Below the pieces are notes generated by a model. It ran no database searches. It was given only the letters and a program-made list of their open reading frames with translations, and was not told the origin of the DNA. Both the position numbers and the translations under genes were made by a program. Of a stretch of DNA of 64,000 nucleotides, positions 18,644 to 27,296 are shown piece after piece. The stretch's first letter is position 1. Each line of letters starts with the position of its first letter. The stretch is taken from positions 4,305,001 through 4,369,000 of the forward strand of contig NZ_CP138858.1 of the NCBI RefSeq assembly GCF_033878955.1, read 5' to 3'. Source of the DNA: Coraliomargarita algicola. GTDB taxonomy: Bacteria > Verrucomicrobiota > Verrucomicrobiia > Opitutales > Coraliomargaritaceae.

Positions 18644-20278
18644 ATGAAAGCAATCACTGCCGTCTCTTACATACGAGTATTCATTCTATTATTGCTAGGG
18701 GCTTGTGCCACTAGCCAGCTACACGCGAGTGGTGGCGGTGGATCTTCACATGGGGAGGGAATCGTTTTTCCTATCCCGGAATCCGCTTACGCTGAGATGG
18801 AAGCGCACCATGCGGAGGAAGTTGGACATGAATTGGGGCTGATGGATCAATTGAAGATCCGTGCAGAAGCAGATCCCTTTAACCTCGTTGCAACTATCAT
18901 TTTCTTTCTAGCTGTGATTCATACCTTCTTGGCGACCACGTTTAATAAGTTGGCGCATAAGTTTGAGGTGGAGCACCGCGCGAATATGAACTCGCATAAT
19001 AAGGTGTATGTCGAGGGCAAGGAGCCGGTCAGCTTTAAGGCGACGCTCTTCCACTTCTTAGGCGAAGTGGAGGCCATTTTTGGTATCTGGTTGATCCCGC
19101 TCTTTGTGTCGCTTGCGTTGATGGAGCACAATGGTTTGAGTGTAGCGGCGTTTTATGTGGATACGCGAAACTATACCGAGCCAGTCTTTGTGGTGATCAT
19201 CATGGCAATTGCGTCGAGTCGTCCGGTCATTCAGATTGCTGAGACGGCCATGCGTGGGGTGGCCTCCATCGGTAAACAAAGTCCAGCGGCATGGTGGCTC
19301 TCGATCCTAATTGTAGCGCCTTTGTTGGGCTCATTTATTACTGAACCCGCAGCGATGACGATTGCTGCGCTACTGCTGGGGCAACAGTTTTATGCTTTGG
19401 AACCCTCGCCGACATTTAAGTACGCCACACTAGGTTTGCTGTTCGTCAACATTTCAGTCGGAGGCACTCTCACTCACTTTGCGGCTCCCCCGGTGCTGAT
19501 GGTCGCTGATACTTGGCATTGGAATCTGCCCTATATGTTTACGCATTTTGGGTGGCGTGCGGTGCTTGGTGTGGCCATCGCGAGGACGGTTTACTTTTTG
19601 ATCTTTAGGAAAAATTTTGCAGAAATGAAGGAGCGTGCGAAGGAAATCGCCGCATCACAAGCTTCAGAACCCAAGCCAGAACCTGCGCCTTTGTGGATTG
19701 TCCTGGTGCACTTAGGCTTTGTCGCCTGGACTGTGCTGACGCTTCACCACCCGGCTTTCTTTATTGGTGGCTTTTTGTTCTTCCTCGCCTTTACCATGGC
19801 GACGCACCATCACCAATATGATATTCAGTTAAAGTCGCCCTTGTTGGTGGGCTTCTTCCTCGCGGGCCTCGTGACGCATGGTGGTTTGCAGGGGTGGTGG
19901 ATTTCGCCTGTGTTGAGTTCGCTGGCGGAAGTGCCTCTCTTTATTGGTGCGACGATTTTGACTGCTTTTAATGATAATGCAGCGATCACTTTTCTCGCCT
20001 CACAGGTGCCGGCCTTTAGCCCCGACATGATGGTGGCGGATCACTGGGTGACTAAAGCAGGTAATGCGCTTTCCAATGCGCAAGGTCTGGAATATGCGGT
20101 GGTTGCGGGAGCGGTCACTGGTGGTGGATTGACTGTGATTGCCAATGCTCCGAACCCAGCTGGGCAGAGTATTTTGAATAAGTATTTTAAGGGCGGCGTT
20201 TCTCCATTGAAGCTGCTGCTTGCGGCATTTTTTCCCACATTGGTGATGGCAACTATGTTTATGGTCTTGCCTCACTAA
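18644..20278 (+). CDS. Putative Na+/H+ antiporter (PF07399-type)
   Basis: 544 residues with about 11-12 transmembrane helices after an N-terminal hydrophobic, signal-like segment and a Gly/His-rich stretch. The conserved segments SFITEPAAMTIAALLLG, ILTAFNDNAAITFLASQVP and GGGLTVIANAPNPAG fit the putative Na+/H+ antiporter family PF07399, part of the ion-transporter superfamily with NhaB/NhaD. Ion choice is not shown by sequence. I start at the ATG at 18644; an upstream TTG is less likely. It lies 45 bp after mrpG and 6 bp before the RDD gene, so it is probably in the Mrp transcript. Confidence 0.85.
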   Translation: MKAITAVSYIRVFILLLLGACATSQLHASGGGGSSHGEGIVFPIPESAYAEMEAHHAEEVGHELGLMDQLKIRAEADPFNLVATIIFFLAVIHTFLATTFNKLAHKFEVEHRANMNSHNKVYVEGKEPVSFKATLFHFLGEVEAIFGIWLIPLFVSLALMEHNGLSVAAFYVDTRNYTEPVFVVIIMAIASSRPVIQIAETAMRGVASIGKQSPAAWWLSILIVAPLLGSFITEPAAMTIAALLLGQQFYALEPSPTFKYATLGLLFVNISVGGTLTHFAAPPVLMVADTWHWNLPYMFTHFGWRAVLGVAIARTVYFLIFRKNFAEMKERAKEIAASQASEPKPEPAPLWIVLVHLGFVAWTVLTLHHPAFFIGGFLFFLAFTMATHHHQYDIQLKSPLLVGFFLAGLVTHGGLQGWWISPVLSSLAEVPLFIGATILTAFNDNAAITFLASQVPAFSPDMMVADHWVTKAGNALSNAQGLEYAVVAGAVTGGGLTVIANAPNPAGQSILNKYFKGGVSPLKLLLAAFFPTLVMATMFMVLPH

Positions 20279-20284
20279 TTTTTT

Positions 20285-20932
20285 ATGCATGAGAGGGATC
20301 ACTATGCCGGGTTCTGGTGCCGTTTTTTGGCGCTGATTATCGACTACAACATCGTCATGTTGGCGATGTTTCCCTTCTTTGTGGTTGGAGGCCTGATCTT
20401 TCCCAATGCTGTACTGGTGGAGGATCCGTACGGCTTGTTTTCAACGGAGCGTGTGATTGAAGAAAGGGTGGAGACGGTCAATCATCCGGACGGATCCTAT
20501 TCTCGCGAAGAGCAGCAGATCGTCGAAAAGACGGTATTGGGGCATTGGGTTTACTGGTATCGCGATGTGATCGTGGGCGTGGATGTGGGCGTGCATGACG
20601 GTGCTCAAGATTCGCGCACATTGATCGACCCTGAAACACGTGAGCCCTTGGATTGGATTTCTTATGAGGACTTTATCTTATTCGTATTGCTGATCTATTG
20701 GACGACGCTGGAGAGCTCGCGCCATCGTGCCAGTTTAGGGAAGCGAGTCTTGGGCATCGAAGTGACCAATGCTGAGGGAGCGCAGCTCTCTTGGCCGCAG
20801 GCTCTAGGGCGCAATTTGGGTAAGTTGCTTTCTGTGATGCTGCTATTCGTCGGATTTATGATGGTAGGCTGGACGAACCGAAAGCAGGGCCTGCACGATA
20901 AAATGGCCCGCTGTATACTCGTTCGCCGTTAA
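20285..20932 (+). CDS. RDD family membrane protein
   Basis: 215 residues. The first helix contains the family pattern with Arg and two Asp-type positions (GFWCRFLALIIDYNIVML), followed after a long charged loop by helices carrying SLGKRVLGIEVTNAEG and KQGLHDKMARCILV, both standard in RDD proteins. Some RDD proteins have been reported as Na+(Li+,K+)/H+ antiporters, which would fit the preceding antiporter genes, but most have no proven role. It follows the PF07399 gene by 6 bp. Confidence 0.88.
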   Translation: MHERDHYAGFWCRFLALIIDYNIVMLAMFPFFVVGGLIFPNAVLVEDPYGLFSTERVIEERVETVNHPDGSYSREEQQIVEKTVLGHWVYWYRDVIVGVDVGVHDGAQDSRTLIDPETREPLDWISYEDFILFVLLIYWTTLESSRHRASLGKRVLGIEVTNAEGAQLSWPQALGRNLGKLLSVMLLFVGFMMVGWTNRKQGLHDKMARCILVRR

Positions 20933-20969
20933 GCTTTATTCGCTTTTCAGGAGTCGCGGGCGCATCCTG

Positions 20970-21839
20970 TTAGGAGGCAAATGGCAGCGGCATGTTCATT
21001 TCTAGGTCGTCTTCCTCAACCGGGGCGAGGTCGGCTTCGCCTGCAGCGAGCTTTTTCAAAGCTTTGAGCTGTGTTTTCTCATCCAAACGTCGGCAAAATT
21101 CCGGATAGCCGATCACCTCGAAGCGTCCGTCCTCGTATTCGACCAGAGCAGTCAAGGATTCCACCCAGTCGCCGGAATTCAGATAGTGGGTGTTGCCGAT
21201 CATTTTGTTGTCGGGAGTATGAATGTGGCCGCAAATGATGCCTGCGCAATTGCGCTTCTCTGCGAAGCTTTGCAGCTGTTCCTCATATTTGCCCACAAAG
21301 CTGACAGCTGATTTGACGCGTGCCTTGATTGCTTTGCTTAAAGAGAAGTATTCTTTGCCGCGCCATGCACGGTCCTTATTGTAAACTCGGTTGAGTTTGA
21401 GTAGGCTTTGATAGCCGATGTCGCCTAATACTGCCAGCCATTTGTGATTCATGGTGACCGCGTCGAAGCCATCGCCATGCACGACCAAATAGTTACCCTT
21501 GCTGCCCTCGTGGATGTGCTCGTTAACGATGCGCAGCTTGCCGAAAAAGAGGGGGAGGAAGCGCGTGAGAATATCGTCGTGATTGCCGCGCAGGTAAATA
21601 ACCTCGGTGTTGCGCTTTTCCAGCTTTTTGAGCACTAAGCGGATGAAGCGTGTGTGCTTTTCATTCCAACCGCCATGGCGGGCTAGACTCCAGCCATCGA
21701 TGATGTCGCCGTTAAGCACCAGCTTCTCACAGTGGGTATGTTTGAGGAAGTGGTTGACCTCGTCGATCTTGCAATCCTCGGTGCCCAAGTGGACATCGGA
21801 GAGGATAATCGTTTTATAGGAAAGGGTCGTTTTTTTCAT
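20970..21839 (-). CDS. LpxH-like calcineurin-type phosphoesterase (COG2908 type)
   Basis: 289 residues. The metallophosphoesterase signature is complete: SDVHLG (14-19), GDIIDG (44-49), GNHD (85-88), a VVHGDGFD segment and GHIHTP near the C-terminal third, all metal ligands. The family includes UDP-2,3-diacylglucosamine diphosphatase LpxH, but this longer branch with a KYEEQLQSF insert is not proven to have that activity. LpxI is encoded at 4471-5328, so a role outside the core lipid A step is likely. The ATG at 21839 is preferred; 21893 adds 18 residues. It lies about 105 bp downstream of the DUF971 gene on the same strand. Confidence 0.85.
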   Translation of the reverse strand: MKKTTLSYKTIILSDVHLGTEDCKIDEVNHFLKHTHCEKLVLNGDIIDGWSLARHGGWNEKHTRFIRLVLKKLEKRNTEVIYLRGNHDDILTRFLPLFFGKLRIVNEHIHEGSKGNYLVVHGDGFDAVTMNHKWLAVLGDIGYQSLLKLNRVYNKDRAWRGKEYFSLSKAIKARVKSAVSFVGKYEEQLQSFAEKRNCAGIICGHIHTPDNKMIGNTHYLNSGDWVESLTALVEYEDGRFEVIGYPEFCRRLDEKTQLKALKKLAAGEADLAPVEEDDLEMNMPLPFAS

Positions 21840-21944
21840 AGCGATTAGGTGAAATCGCTCGACCCAATTGGGCTTGGAAGCCCTTGTAGTCAAAGGTATT
21901 AGGCCGCGACGTGGAGAAGTTGCGGCGCTGTAACCTTTGTGACC

Positions 21945-22247
21945 TTACTGTAACTCGGATTCTAGTTTTCTAAGGTATTCCCAGCTGAATAATCCGCTGC
22001 TGTGGCCGTCGCTAAAGATCGGGCGGAAGGCGTAATTTCCCTGAAAATCCCAGCCAGTAATTGTCACGCCGGGGAACTCTGTCGGACCATTGCCTCCGTA
22101 TTGATTTCCGAGGATGTCGACCTCGCCCTTGTTTTGTGCGCTGGGGGAGTGCTTGCGAAGGAATTCGGTGGGGAAATAGCTTTCACTGCCGTCTTCCCAT
22201 ACGATTGCGAGTTCGCTGCCGATTAATTGGATGTCTTTAGGTTTCAT
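21945..22247 (-). CDS. DUF971 family protein
   Basis: 100 residues. The pattern VWEDGSESYFPTEFLRKHSP near the N-terminus and FSDGHSSGLFSWEYLRKL at the C-terminus identify the DUF971 fold (GBBH-like N-terminal domain), a small domain also found in gamma-butyrobetaine hydroxylase and some iron-sulfur-related proteins. No enzymatic role is known for the stand-alone form. It starts three bases after the metF stop, so the two are co-transcribed. Confidence 0.88.
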   Translation of the reverse strand: MKPKDIQLIGSELAIVWEDGSESYFPTEFLRKHSPSAQNKGEVDILGNQYGGNGPTEFPGVTITGWDFQGNYAFRPIFSDGHSSGLFSWEYLRKLESELQ

Positions 22248-22250
22248 CGC

Positions 22251-23144
22251 TTATGCTTGGTAAAAGCCCGCAAGTTTTAGTTTCTCCATGAGTTCAACTG
22301 CGGGGCCCTTACGATTGAGGATGTAGAGGTGAATGCCGGGGGCACCGCGTTCCAGGAGTTCACGGGCTTGGTTGAATACCCAATTGGTGCCAACAGCTTC
22401 GACGGCTGCGCTATCCTCGCCAGCTGCGCTGAGTTGCTGCTCGAGTTCGGCTGGCATGGAGGTGCCGCACATGTCGCAGAAGCGAAGGGCTTGCTCGCGC
22501 GAGCTGACGCACATTAGGCCTGGTAGGATCGGGATGTTGATTTGGGCCTCGCGGGCGCGCTCGACGAAATCGAAGTATTTGTTGTTGTCGAAAAAGAGCT
22601 GCGTGGTGACAAAATGTGCGCCGCAGTCGACTTTACGCTTTAGGTTGAGTAAGTCGATGTCAGCGGAGGGAGCCTCAGGGTGAACTTCTGGGTAGCCGGC
22701 GACACCTACCGTGCATTCCGGGTAGCTTGCATGGATGAGGCTGACCAGCTCGTTGGCGTAGTGCAGGCCGTCCGGGTGTGGCTTGAAGTTACTTTCGCCC
22801 TTGGGTGGGTCGCCGCGTAGTGCCATTATTTGCCCAAGGCCAGCATCGCGGAATTCTTCGATTATGCCCCGTAGCTCGTCGCGGGAGTGGCCCACGCAGG
22901 TTAGGTGGGGCATTACGGCATAGCCATAATCCTCACGTAGGTGACGTGCATATTTAAGCGTGCGACTACGTGTGCTGCCACCAGCTCCGTAGGTGATCGA
23001 TGCGAAGTCGGGTGCATAGGCCTTCAGTGCTTCGGCTGTGCGTAATAACTGATCCGCAGACGCATCCGTTTTGGGCGGAAAAAACTCGATCGAAAAGAGT
23101 GGGGAGCCTGAGTTCAGGCGTTGCTTAAGAGAAATTTCTGACAT
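22251..23144 (-). CDS. metF: Methylenetetrahydrofolate reductase
   Basis: 297 residues, standard MetF length. It reduces 5,10-methylene-THF to 5-methyl-THF with a flavin cofactor, feeding methionine synthesis. The N-terminal SIEFFPPKTD strand, the HLTCVGHSRDEL segment, the ALRGDPPKGE loop and the KVDCGAHFVTTQLFFDN segment are all conserved. No S-adenosylmethionine riboswitch-like structure was recognised upstream. It is divergent from mraZ across a 301-bp gap. Confidence 0.96.
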   Translation of the reverse strand: MSEISLKQRLNSGSPLFSIEFFPPKTDASADQLLRTAEALKAYAPDFASITYGAGGSTRSRTLKYARHLREDYGYAVMPHLTCVGHSRDELRGIIEEFRDAGLGQIMALRGDPPKGESNFKPHPDGLHYANELVSLIHASYPECTVGVAGYPEVHPEAPSADIDLLNLKRKVDCGAHFVTTQLFFDNNKYFDFVERAREAQINIPILPGLMCVSSREQALRFCDMCGTSMPAELEQQLSAAGEDSAAVEAVGTNWVFNQARELLERGAPGIHLYILNRKGPAVELMEKLKLAGFYQA

Positions 23145-23397
23145 AAACGCATCAAGTTATGATGATATGATGATATGTAAAGTGTATTAGTCGATGTGAC
23201 TTAAAAATGTAACTGTGCAGAGGTGGTGCAGTCCGGGCTTGTTGTTGGTTTTATTTTGTGTGGCTCGGGTTAAGTGGGGCTTCGTCGGGGTGGTTGATGG
23301 GGCTTGAAGTGCCGGTTTGTGGGACTGCTTGAAGTTACTTAACTCGCTTATTTGCAGTATTTTTCAAGAGAAAATAGGGAAGAAGTAGCTTGACTGG
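23145..23397. other. Non-coding gap between metF and mraZ
   Basis: No gene is seen. Close to metF there is a short imperfect tandem (period 8, TATGATGA, 23158-23177). Further on is a G-rich stretch (23221-23325), and then GCTTGAAGT is repeated directly at 23302-23310 and 23327-23335. An AT-richer segment (23336-23385) probably holds the mraZ promoter, but no convincing -35/-10 pair could be fixed by eye. The divergent metF promoter should also lie here. Confidence 0.5.
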
Positions 23398-23442
23398 TGG
23401 GGCAAAGTGGGGCGAAATGGAGTGAAATGGTTTAAACTGGAA
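23398..23442 (+). promoter_or_regulatory. MraZ box: five TGG units at 10-bp period
   Basis: TGGGG at 23398 and 23408, TGGAG at 23418, TGGTT at 23428 and TGGAA at 23438 are spaced exactly 10 bp apart, ending four bases before the mraZ ATG. Known MraZ operators are direct TGGG-type repeats separated by 5-nt spacers, bound by the MraZ ring to control its own operon. The first two units match best and the last three are weaker. The position, so close to the start codon, suggests that bound MraZ could also cover the ribosome binding site. Confidence 0.85.
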
Positions 23443-23445
23443 TAA

Positions 23446-23907
23446 ATGAGCGCAAACAACACAGGGAAATTTTTTGGCGAATACCGTCATAGTGTAGATG
23501 ACAAGGGGCGTCTCACTATCCCGTCGCAGTGGCGTCCGAAGCTCGATTCCGAAGATAACAATTTTCTAGCTTTGCCCAGCTTGACAGAAAAGTCGGTGAC
23601 GGTGTATCCGCCCCGGATGATTGAGCAGCTGTATGAGCGATTCTCTCAGATCAGTATGGGGAATAAGGACGGTCAGCGTGCGATTCGTCGAGTGATGTCG
23701 ATGGCGCAGAACTTCTCCTTCGATCGGCAGGGGCGCATTCATTTGAATGAAAAACTCATCAAGCACGCCGGATTGGGGAAGTCGGTGGTATTACTTGGCG
23801 AAGCATCCAAGTTTATGATCTACGACGAAGCCCTCTATGATCAATTGATGGCTGAGGATGAGGAAAGTGATGACTTGGCCGAAATCGCGAAAGACTTCGG
23901 TTTCTAA
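23446..23907 (+). CDS. mraZ: Transcriptional regulator MraZ
   Basis: 153 residues, first gene of the division and cell wall cluster. It has two AbrB/SpoVT-like halves. The DxxxR motifs are DDKGRLTIPSQW near residues 18-29 and DRQGRIHLNEKL near residues 93-104, which bind the TGG repeats just upstream. The N-terminus FFGEYRHSVDDKGR is typical. In known cases the protein forms a large ring and represses its own operon; the same is inferred here from the MraZ box. Its C-terminus is acidic. Confidence 0.96.
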   Translation: MSANNTGKFFGEYRHSVDDKGRLTIPSQWRPKLDSEDNNFLALPSLTEKSVTVYPPRMIEQLYERFSQISMGNKDGQRAIRRVMSMAQNFSFDRQGRIHLNEKLIKHAGLGKSVVLLGEASKFMIYDEALYDQLMAEDEESDDLAEIAKDFGF

Positions 23908-24020
23908 TGAAAGCATGCGCTCCGAAAATATGAATAAAGCCTTTGATAATTTCGCCCGTGAACAATTCCGCAGCTCGGGCCGCACTCAATACGATTTTTC
24001 CACAACACAATATTTGATTA

Positions 24021-24980
24021 ATGTCTTCTTCTTCCGATGATGCCGTAACGCCTGCCACCGCGAGTGGCCATGTTCCCGTTTTATTAAATGAAACGCTGGA
24101 ACTACTTGCCCCGCGTACAGGCATCAAGCTCTTGGATGGAACTTTTGGAGGAGGCGGTCATACCCGTGCGCTGTTAGAGGCGGCGGATGATGTGACTGTG
24201 GTTGCGCTGGATCGTGATCCTGCAGCCTTGGCGCGGGCGGAGGCCTTGAAGGCTGAATTTGGAGATCGGTTCCGCCTTTATCATATGAATTTTGGTGATT
24301 TGGGTGATTTGGATGAATCCGGGTTTCATGGCATTCTCTTTGATTTCGGTTTGTCTTCTTTTCAGTTAGACACCGAGGAGCGTGGATTTTCTTTTCGTTA
24401 CGACGCGCCGGTAGACATGCGTATGAATCCGAACGAGGGGATCAGTGCTGCCGAATTTTTGGAGACGGCTGATGAAGAGTCATTAGTGCGTGCTGTGCGC
24501 AATTATGGTGAAGAGCCACGTGTGCGACGGGTGGTTAAAGCGATTATAGATGCGCGTGGCACTGGAGCGTTGCAACGCACGCAGTCCCTGGCTGCGTTGA
24601 TTAGCGAGGCCGTTGGACCGACGCCCCGTGGACGCAAGGCTGTGCATCCTGCCACACGCACTTTTCAGGGTATTAGGGTTGAGATAAATAATGAGTTGAG
24701 CGCGATCGAACGTGGCCTTCCGGCTGCGTTTGATCGCCTCTTACCAGACGGTGTGCTGGCTGCGATTAGCTTTCATTCATTGGAGGACCGTATCGTGAAG
24801 CGCTTTTGTCGTAAAATGGCAGGACGGCCAGAGCACTCTCACGATAGTCGCACGCAAGATGAGCGTGTCGTGCGCGCCACTATGATCTCCACACGTCCCA
24901 TCAGCCCGAGTGAATCTGAAATTGCTATGAATCCTCGCAGCCGTAGTGCGCGCTTACGCGCAGTGCGTAAAATCTCTTAA
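24021..24980 (+). CDS. rsmH: 16S rRNA (cytosine1402-N4)-methyltransferase RsmH
   Basis: 319 residues, standard for RsmH (MraW), which methylates N4 of C1402 in the ribosomal P site. The start region GHVPVLLNETLELL (about 16-29), the SAM-binding GTFGGGGHTRALLEA (40-54), the ILFDFGLSSFQLD segment and the C-terminal SFHSLEDRIVKRF motif are all present. The 113-bp gap after mraZ contains a short frame (23930-24040) of doubtful value. It precedes ftsL by 12 bp. Confidence 0.96.
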   Translation: MSSSSDDAVTPATASGHVPVLLNETLELLAPRTGIKLLDGTFGGGGHTRALLEAADDVTVVALDRDPAALARAEALKAEFGDRFRLYHMNFGDLGDLDESGFHGILFDFGLSSFQLDTEERGFSFRYDAPVDMRMNPNEGISAAEFLETADEESLVRAVRNYGEEPRVRRVVKAIIDARGTGALQRTQSLAALISEAVGPTPRGRKAVHPATRTFQGIRVEINNELSAIERGLPAAFDRLLPDGVLAAISFHSLEDRIVKRFCRKMAGRPEHSHDSRTQDERVVRATMISTRPISPSESEIAMNPRSRSARLRAVRKIS

Positions 24981-24992
24981 TACTTTTTTGTT

Positions 24993-25370
24993 ATGTTAAA
25001 ATTATCTTCTAAAACACGTAAACATGTCATCGCATTGATTTTTACGATGGTTGTGGTCACTGTTGGCAGTGCCTTTGCGATTGTGTGGATGCAGCAGCAG
25101 ATCTCTCGCACTGCACAGGATAGTAAGCACTTGGAATCACAACTTGCGGAAACCTCTCGTAAGTTGCGCTATCTGGATGAACGGATTGCAGGTTATCATC
25201 AGCCCGTTGTGCTGCAGAGTAAAGTTGCCGGAGTTTTGCGTCCCTCGGTGGATGATCAAGTTGTTTTTGTGCAGGAAAAGCAGCTTGCCAGTGGGCGTAC
25301 TTATGCTGTTTCGCAACCCTACGAAGTCTCTATGGACCTCGCGTTGCTCGATTTTGATAGTTCACGTTAA
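24993..25370 (+). CDS. ftsL: FtsL-like cell division protein
   Basis: 125 residues. A basic N-terminal tail leads into one helix (about 13-34), followed by a coiled coil (about 38-62) and a short periplasmic tail. This bitopic layout and the position between rsmH and ftsI identify FtsL, the divisome subunit that joins FtsB/FtsQ and activates septal synthesis. Sequence similarity to known FtsL is weak, as is usual for this protein. Confidence 0.75.
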   Translation: MLKLSSKTRKHVIALIFTMVVVTVGSAFAIVWMQQQISRTAQDSKHLESQLAETSRKLRYLDERIAGYHQPVVLQSKVAGVLRPSVDDQVVFVQEKQLASGRTYAVSQPYEVSMDLALLDFDSSR

Positions 25371-25396
25371 TTAAGAACCCTAGGTATTTTGTTTCC

Positions 25397-27211
25397 ATGA
25401 GTAAGGCCTTCGTATCCAGTGGGCGATCTCTATTGATCGCTTTAGCAGTGGCTTGTGCCTTCTGCGTATTGCTGGGGCGCTTATTCTATCTGCATGTTTG
25501 GGATCAGGCGGAGTTGCTCGAATTTGTAGAGGGAAATCGCAAGATGATCAACGTGGTGGAAGCACGTCGGGGGAACATTGTGGATACTCGGGGCAATCTA
25601 CTCGCGACCACGCGTACCACGTATAATATCGGGGTTGATCCTCAGGCCATTCGTGAGAGTGACTTAGACAAGCTGCCGCAGCTGGCTCAGATTTTAGCGA
25701 CTCCATTGGCCGAGATTGAAGAGAAGATCGATCGTAAGACGCGTAAAGTATCTGAAGACAGTAAAGAAGTGCGCCTGATCCGTTGGGCTGTGCTGGCTAA
25801 GGAAGTGGATGAAGCGACGCACGATGCTGTGCAGGCCCTTGGGATACGTGCTATTTATGGGAATCAGAGTCATTCACGTGCGTATCCTGCTGGGCAACTC
25901 GCAGCACATGTGTTGGGCTACGTAAATAAGGAAGAGACTCCTGTTACCGGTATCGAACGTTATTTTGATTATTATTTACGAGGGCAAGATGGTTGGCGTG
26001 AAACTGAGCGCGATGGTAAACGGCATGAACTTGCCCAATATCGTGAACGTGAAGTCGAGCCGACTGAGGGTCTCAACGTAGAGTTAAGCATCGATCAAAT
26101 GGTGCAACATATTGTTGAGGCTGAAATCAGTCGCATTGCCGATGAGTATGCTCCTCAGGGGATCAGTGTGATCGTGAGTCAGCCCACGACCGGGGCGGTG
26201 CTTGCTATGGCCAACTACCCGAGCTACGATCCCAATGAATTTTATAATACCGAGAAATACCCTATCAGTTGGCAGCGCAATCGCGCTTTGACTGACGTCT
26301 TTGAGCCTGGGTCTACATTTAAGATCGTGCCAGCTGCAGCTGCTTTGAATGAAGGCCTGGTTCATCCTGAGGATATGTTCCAGACGGGCGTGAAGCGTGT
26401 TAGCTATAAGGGACGCACACTTTCATTGCCAGACGATCACCATATATACGAAAGCTTATCGGTGCACGATATCGTGATGAAGTCTAGTAACCGAGGTGCT
26501 GCGCATCTAGGTCTACTACTGGGCGAGCAACGTCTGTATAATTATTCGGCCAGTTTTGGCTTTGGTGAAACGACTGGTTGTGACCTGGGTGGCGAAATTT
26601 CGGGTACGCTGCATGAGCCGCGTAACTGGGACGGGCTCACGATTACACGTCTTCCTATGGGGCACGCGATTAGTGCGACGCCTATGCAAGTGCATTCTGC
26701 AATGTCAGTAATCGCGAATCAGGGGGTGCTCATGGAGCCGATGCTGGCGAAACGTATCTTTGATGAAAACGGGCAGGATGTGATTCGTTTCAAGCCTAAG
26801 GCTAGGCGTCGCGTAATTTCCACTGAAGTGGCACATACTGTTGCTTCTATGTTGTCCGATGTGGTGGGGGACGAAGGGACCGCACGTCGTGCAGGTATTG
26901 AAAATTACGATGTCGCAGGTAAGACGGGCACCACGCAGAAAATCGTGAATGGGCAATATTCCCGTCAGCATCACGTCGCTTCCTTTAGCGGCTTTTTTCC
27001 GGCGGAAAACCCATCACTGGTTATTACAGTGGTGGTAGATGATCCTCAGTCTAGTGGAGTCGGCTACGGAGGTGCAGTTGCCGCACCTGCCTTTCGCAAT
27101 ATTGCAGAAGCCTGTATCGCCTACTTGGGCATTCGCCCCGCTAGGTCGGACGCATCCTTTGTTAATTTACTGCCATCCATATATGATCGGACTAGCCGAG
27201 TTTCAAATTAG
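25397..27211 (+). CDS. ftsI: Septal peptidoglycan transpeptidase FtsI (PBP3-type)
   Basis: 604 residues. One N-terminal helix (about 11-31) is followed by the PBP dimer domain and the transpeptidase domain. The active-site motifs are SxxK at Ser306-Lys309 (PGSTFK), SSN at 363-365 and KTGT at 509-512. No PASTA domain is present. It cross-links septal peptidoglycan and is the beta-lactam target of the divisome. It sits between ftsL and murE as in other dcw clusters. Confidence 0.95.
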   Translation: MSKAFVSSGRSLLIALAVACAFCVLLGRLFYLHVWDQAELLEFVEGNRKMINVVEARRGNIVDTRGNLLATTRTTYNIGVDPQAIRESDLDKLPQLAQILATPLAEIEEKIDRKTRKVSEDSKEVRLIRWAVLAKEVDEATHDAVQALGIRAIYGNQSHSRAYPAGQLAAHVLGYVNKEETPVTGIERYFDYYLRGQDGWRETERDGKRHELAQYREREVEPTEGLNVELSIDQMVQHIVEAEISRIADEYAPQGISVIVSQPTTGAVLAMANYPSYDPNEFYNTEKYPISWQRNRALTDVFEPGSTFKIVPAAAALNEGLVHPEDMFQTGVKRVSYKGRTLSLPDDHHIYESLSVHDIVMKSSNRGAAHLGLLLGEQRLYNYSASFGFGETTGCDLGGEISGTLHEPRNWDGLTITRLPMGHAISATPMQVHSAMSVIANQGVLMEPMLAKRIFDENGQDVIRFKPKARRRVISTEVAHTVASMLSDVVGDEGTARRAGIENYDVAGKTGTTQKIVNGQYSRQHHVASFSGFFPAENPSLVITVVVDDPQSSGVGYGGAVAAPAFRNIAEACIAYLGIRPARSDASFVNLLPSIYDRTSRVSN

Positions 27212-27296
27212 TACACTTCTCTCCGCTACTAGTTCTCGGCAATCCTACTCTCGCCGATTCGCACCTTACATGGTTAATGATTATCAACGCTCGCCT

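Noticed and set aside
18644..20278. NhaD identity for the antiporter after mrpG
   Set aside because: The conserved segments fit PF07399 better; the two groups share a superfamily, so a name was not given.
21863..21872. CCCAATTGGG palindrome upstream of the LpxH-like gene as an operator
   Set aside because: Single 10-bp palindrome inside the possible coding extension of the gene; a similar CCAATTGGG occurs by chance inside the M48 gene.
23158..23177. Period-8 TATGATGA repeat as a CRISPR or regulatory array
   Set aside because: Only about two and a half units, AT-rich and no spacers. It is most likely simple sequence.
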